Shown: one piece after another, positions 8,274 to 8,700 of the stretch
How the letters are laid out: each line of letters starts with the position of its first letter
Position numbering within the stretch: position 1 is the first letter of the stretch
Assembly (NCBI GenBank): GCA_021781255.1
Contig: JAJXXG010000518.1
Span: 1-8,700, forward strand
Direction of reading: 5' to 3'
DNA from: Acidobacteriota bacterium
Lineage (GTDB): Bacteria > Acidobacteriota > Terriglobia > Terriglobales > Acidobacteriaceae
DNA length: 8,700 nt
Position numbers and translations under genes: made by a program
The notes under the pieces: model-generated
Told to the model about the DNA's origin: nothing
The model's database searches: none
What the model saw: the letters and a program-made list of their open reading frames with translations, nothing else

Positions 8274-8700
8274 TTATCGCGGGCGCAGGGACTTGATCGA
8301 ATCCGGCAGGCGCTTCTCCAGCAGCTTGGCGCGCTCGGCCGCTATGCCGCCGATATAGGTTGGCGCGGGGGTTGCCGTAATCACCAGCAGGAACGCAATC
8401 AGCGAGAAGACCAGGCCAGCCACGCCGGCAGACATCAGCATGTGATACATGTCAGAGATGTCCAGCCCGAGCGTCTTGAAGGCCACGTGCTCCAGCGGCC
8501 GGATGTGATACAGCACCGCCAGCGCGAAAAGAAAGAACAGCACCGCCAGCGAAGTAAGCACCGCCAGGGTTGCATCCAGGCTGCGATGAAACTTCTGCCG
8601 GCCACTGCAGTGGCTGCATTCGGCCAGGTGGCTTTCGTAGTCCTTGCGCATCTCGGGGTAAAGCCCGGAGATGTCATAACGCCAGCTCGCCAGGATAGCG
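8274..8700 (-). CDS. Two-TM protein with H-x3-C-x2-C motif, C-terminal part
   Basis: The last 141 codons of a minus-strand gene whose start lies beyond the right edge; the reading frame is open to the end of the window. The visible N-terminal part reads SWRYDISGLYPEMRKDYESH and then LAECSHCSGRQKFHRSLD. It contains HLAECSHC, an H-x3-C-x2-C arrangement like the zinc-binding motif of ZAS/zf-HC2 anti-sigma domains. Two membrane segments follow (roughly LDATLAVLTSLAVLFFLFAL and MLMSAGVAGLVFSLIAFLLV), then a short basic tail ending in SIKSLRPR. An internal ATG at 8651 could be mistaken for the start, but protein-like sequence continues upstream of it. A membrane-anchored regulator is one possibility; a small zinc-ribbon membrane protein of unknown role is equally likely. 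The function is not assigned. Confidence 0.7.
   Translation of the reverse strand, partial: AILASWRYDISGLYPEMRKDYESHLAECSHCSGRQKFHRSLDATLAVLTSLAVLFFLFALAVLYHIRPLEHVAFKTLGLDISDMYHMLMSAGVAGLVFSLIAFLLVITATPAPTYIGGIAAERAKLLEKRLPDSIKSLRPR

Overview
The window looks like ordinary chromosome from a GC-rich bacterium, most probably an acidobacterium (Terriglobia/Acidobacteriaceae type). That assignment is an inference from the style of the proteins: the MacB/FtsX-type permease start, a secreted Pro/Ala-rich protein ending in a VirB10-like domain, and a membrane-fused spermidine-synthase-like protein. No rRNA or other marker gene is present to prove it. I see no tRNA, rRNA, CRISPR array, insertion sequence or phage gene.

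Layout. Positions 1-2085 hold three minus-strand genes, transcribed right to left: a secreted protein with a VirB10-like C-terminal domain and a glycine-zipper insert (1108-2085), a 3-hydroxyacyl-CoA (3-hydroxybutyryl-CoA) dehydrogenase (205-1062), and the first 35 codons of an ABC transporter permease that runs off the left edge (1-107). A 425-base divergent intergenic region (2086-2510) carries inverted repeats and a promoter-like element. It is followed on the plus strand by enolase (2511-3803) and cofactor-independent phosphoglycerate mutase (3929-5536). These two catalyse adjacent steps of lower glycolysis/gluconeogenesis (3-phosphoglycerate to 2-phosphoglycerate to phosphoenolpyruvate) and are separated by a very strong hairpin. 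A likely terminator closes this pair.

After a 330-base gap comes a 755-residue plus-strand protein (5867-8134). It has about 13 membrane segments arranged as two related halves, fused to a spermidine-synthase-like SAM-binding domain that lacks the aminopropyltransferase D-x-x-D motif. A near-ideal bidirectional terminator (8223-8254) separates it from a convergent minus-strand gene (8274 to beyond 8700). That gene encodes a two-TM protein with an H-x3-C-x2-C motif whose beginning lies outside the window.

Most genes are housekeeping. The less ordinary items are the VirB10-like protein with a glycine zipper, the hairpin between eno and gpmI, an alternative in-frame GTG start with its own Shine-Dalgarno upstream of enolase, and the degenerate synthase domain. 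I found no convincing evidence of a wholly new multi-gene system.
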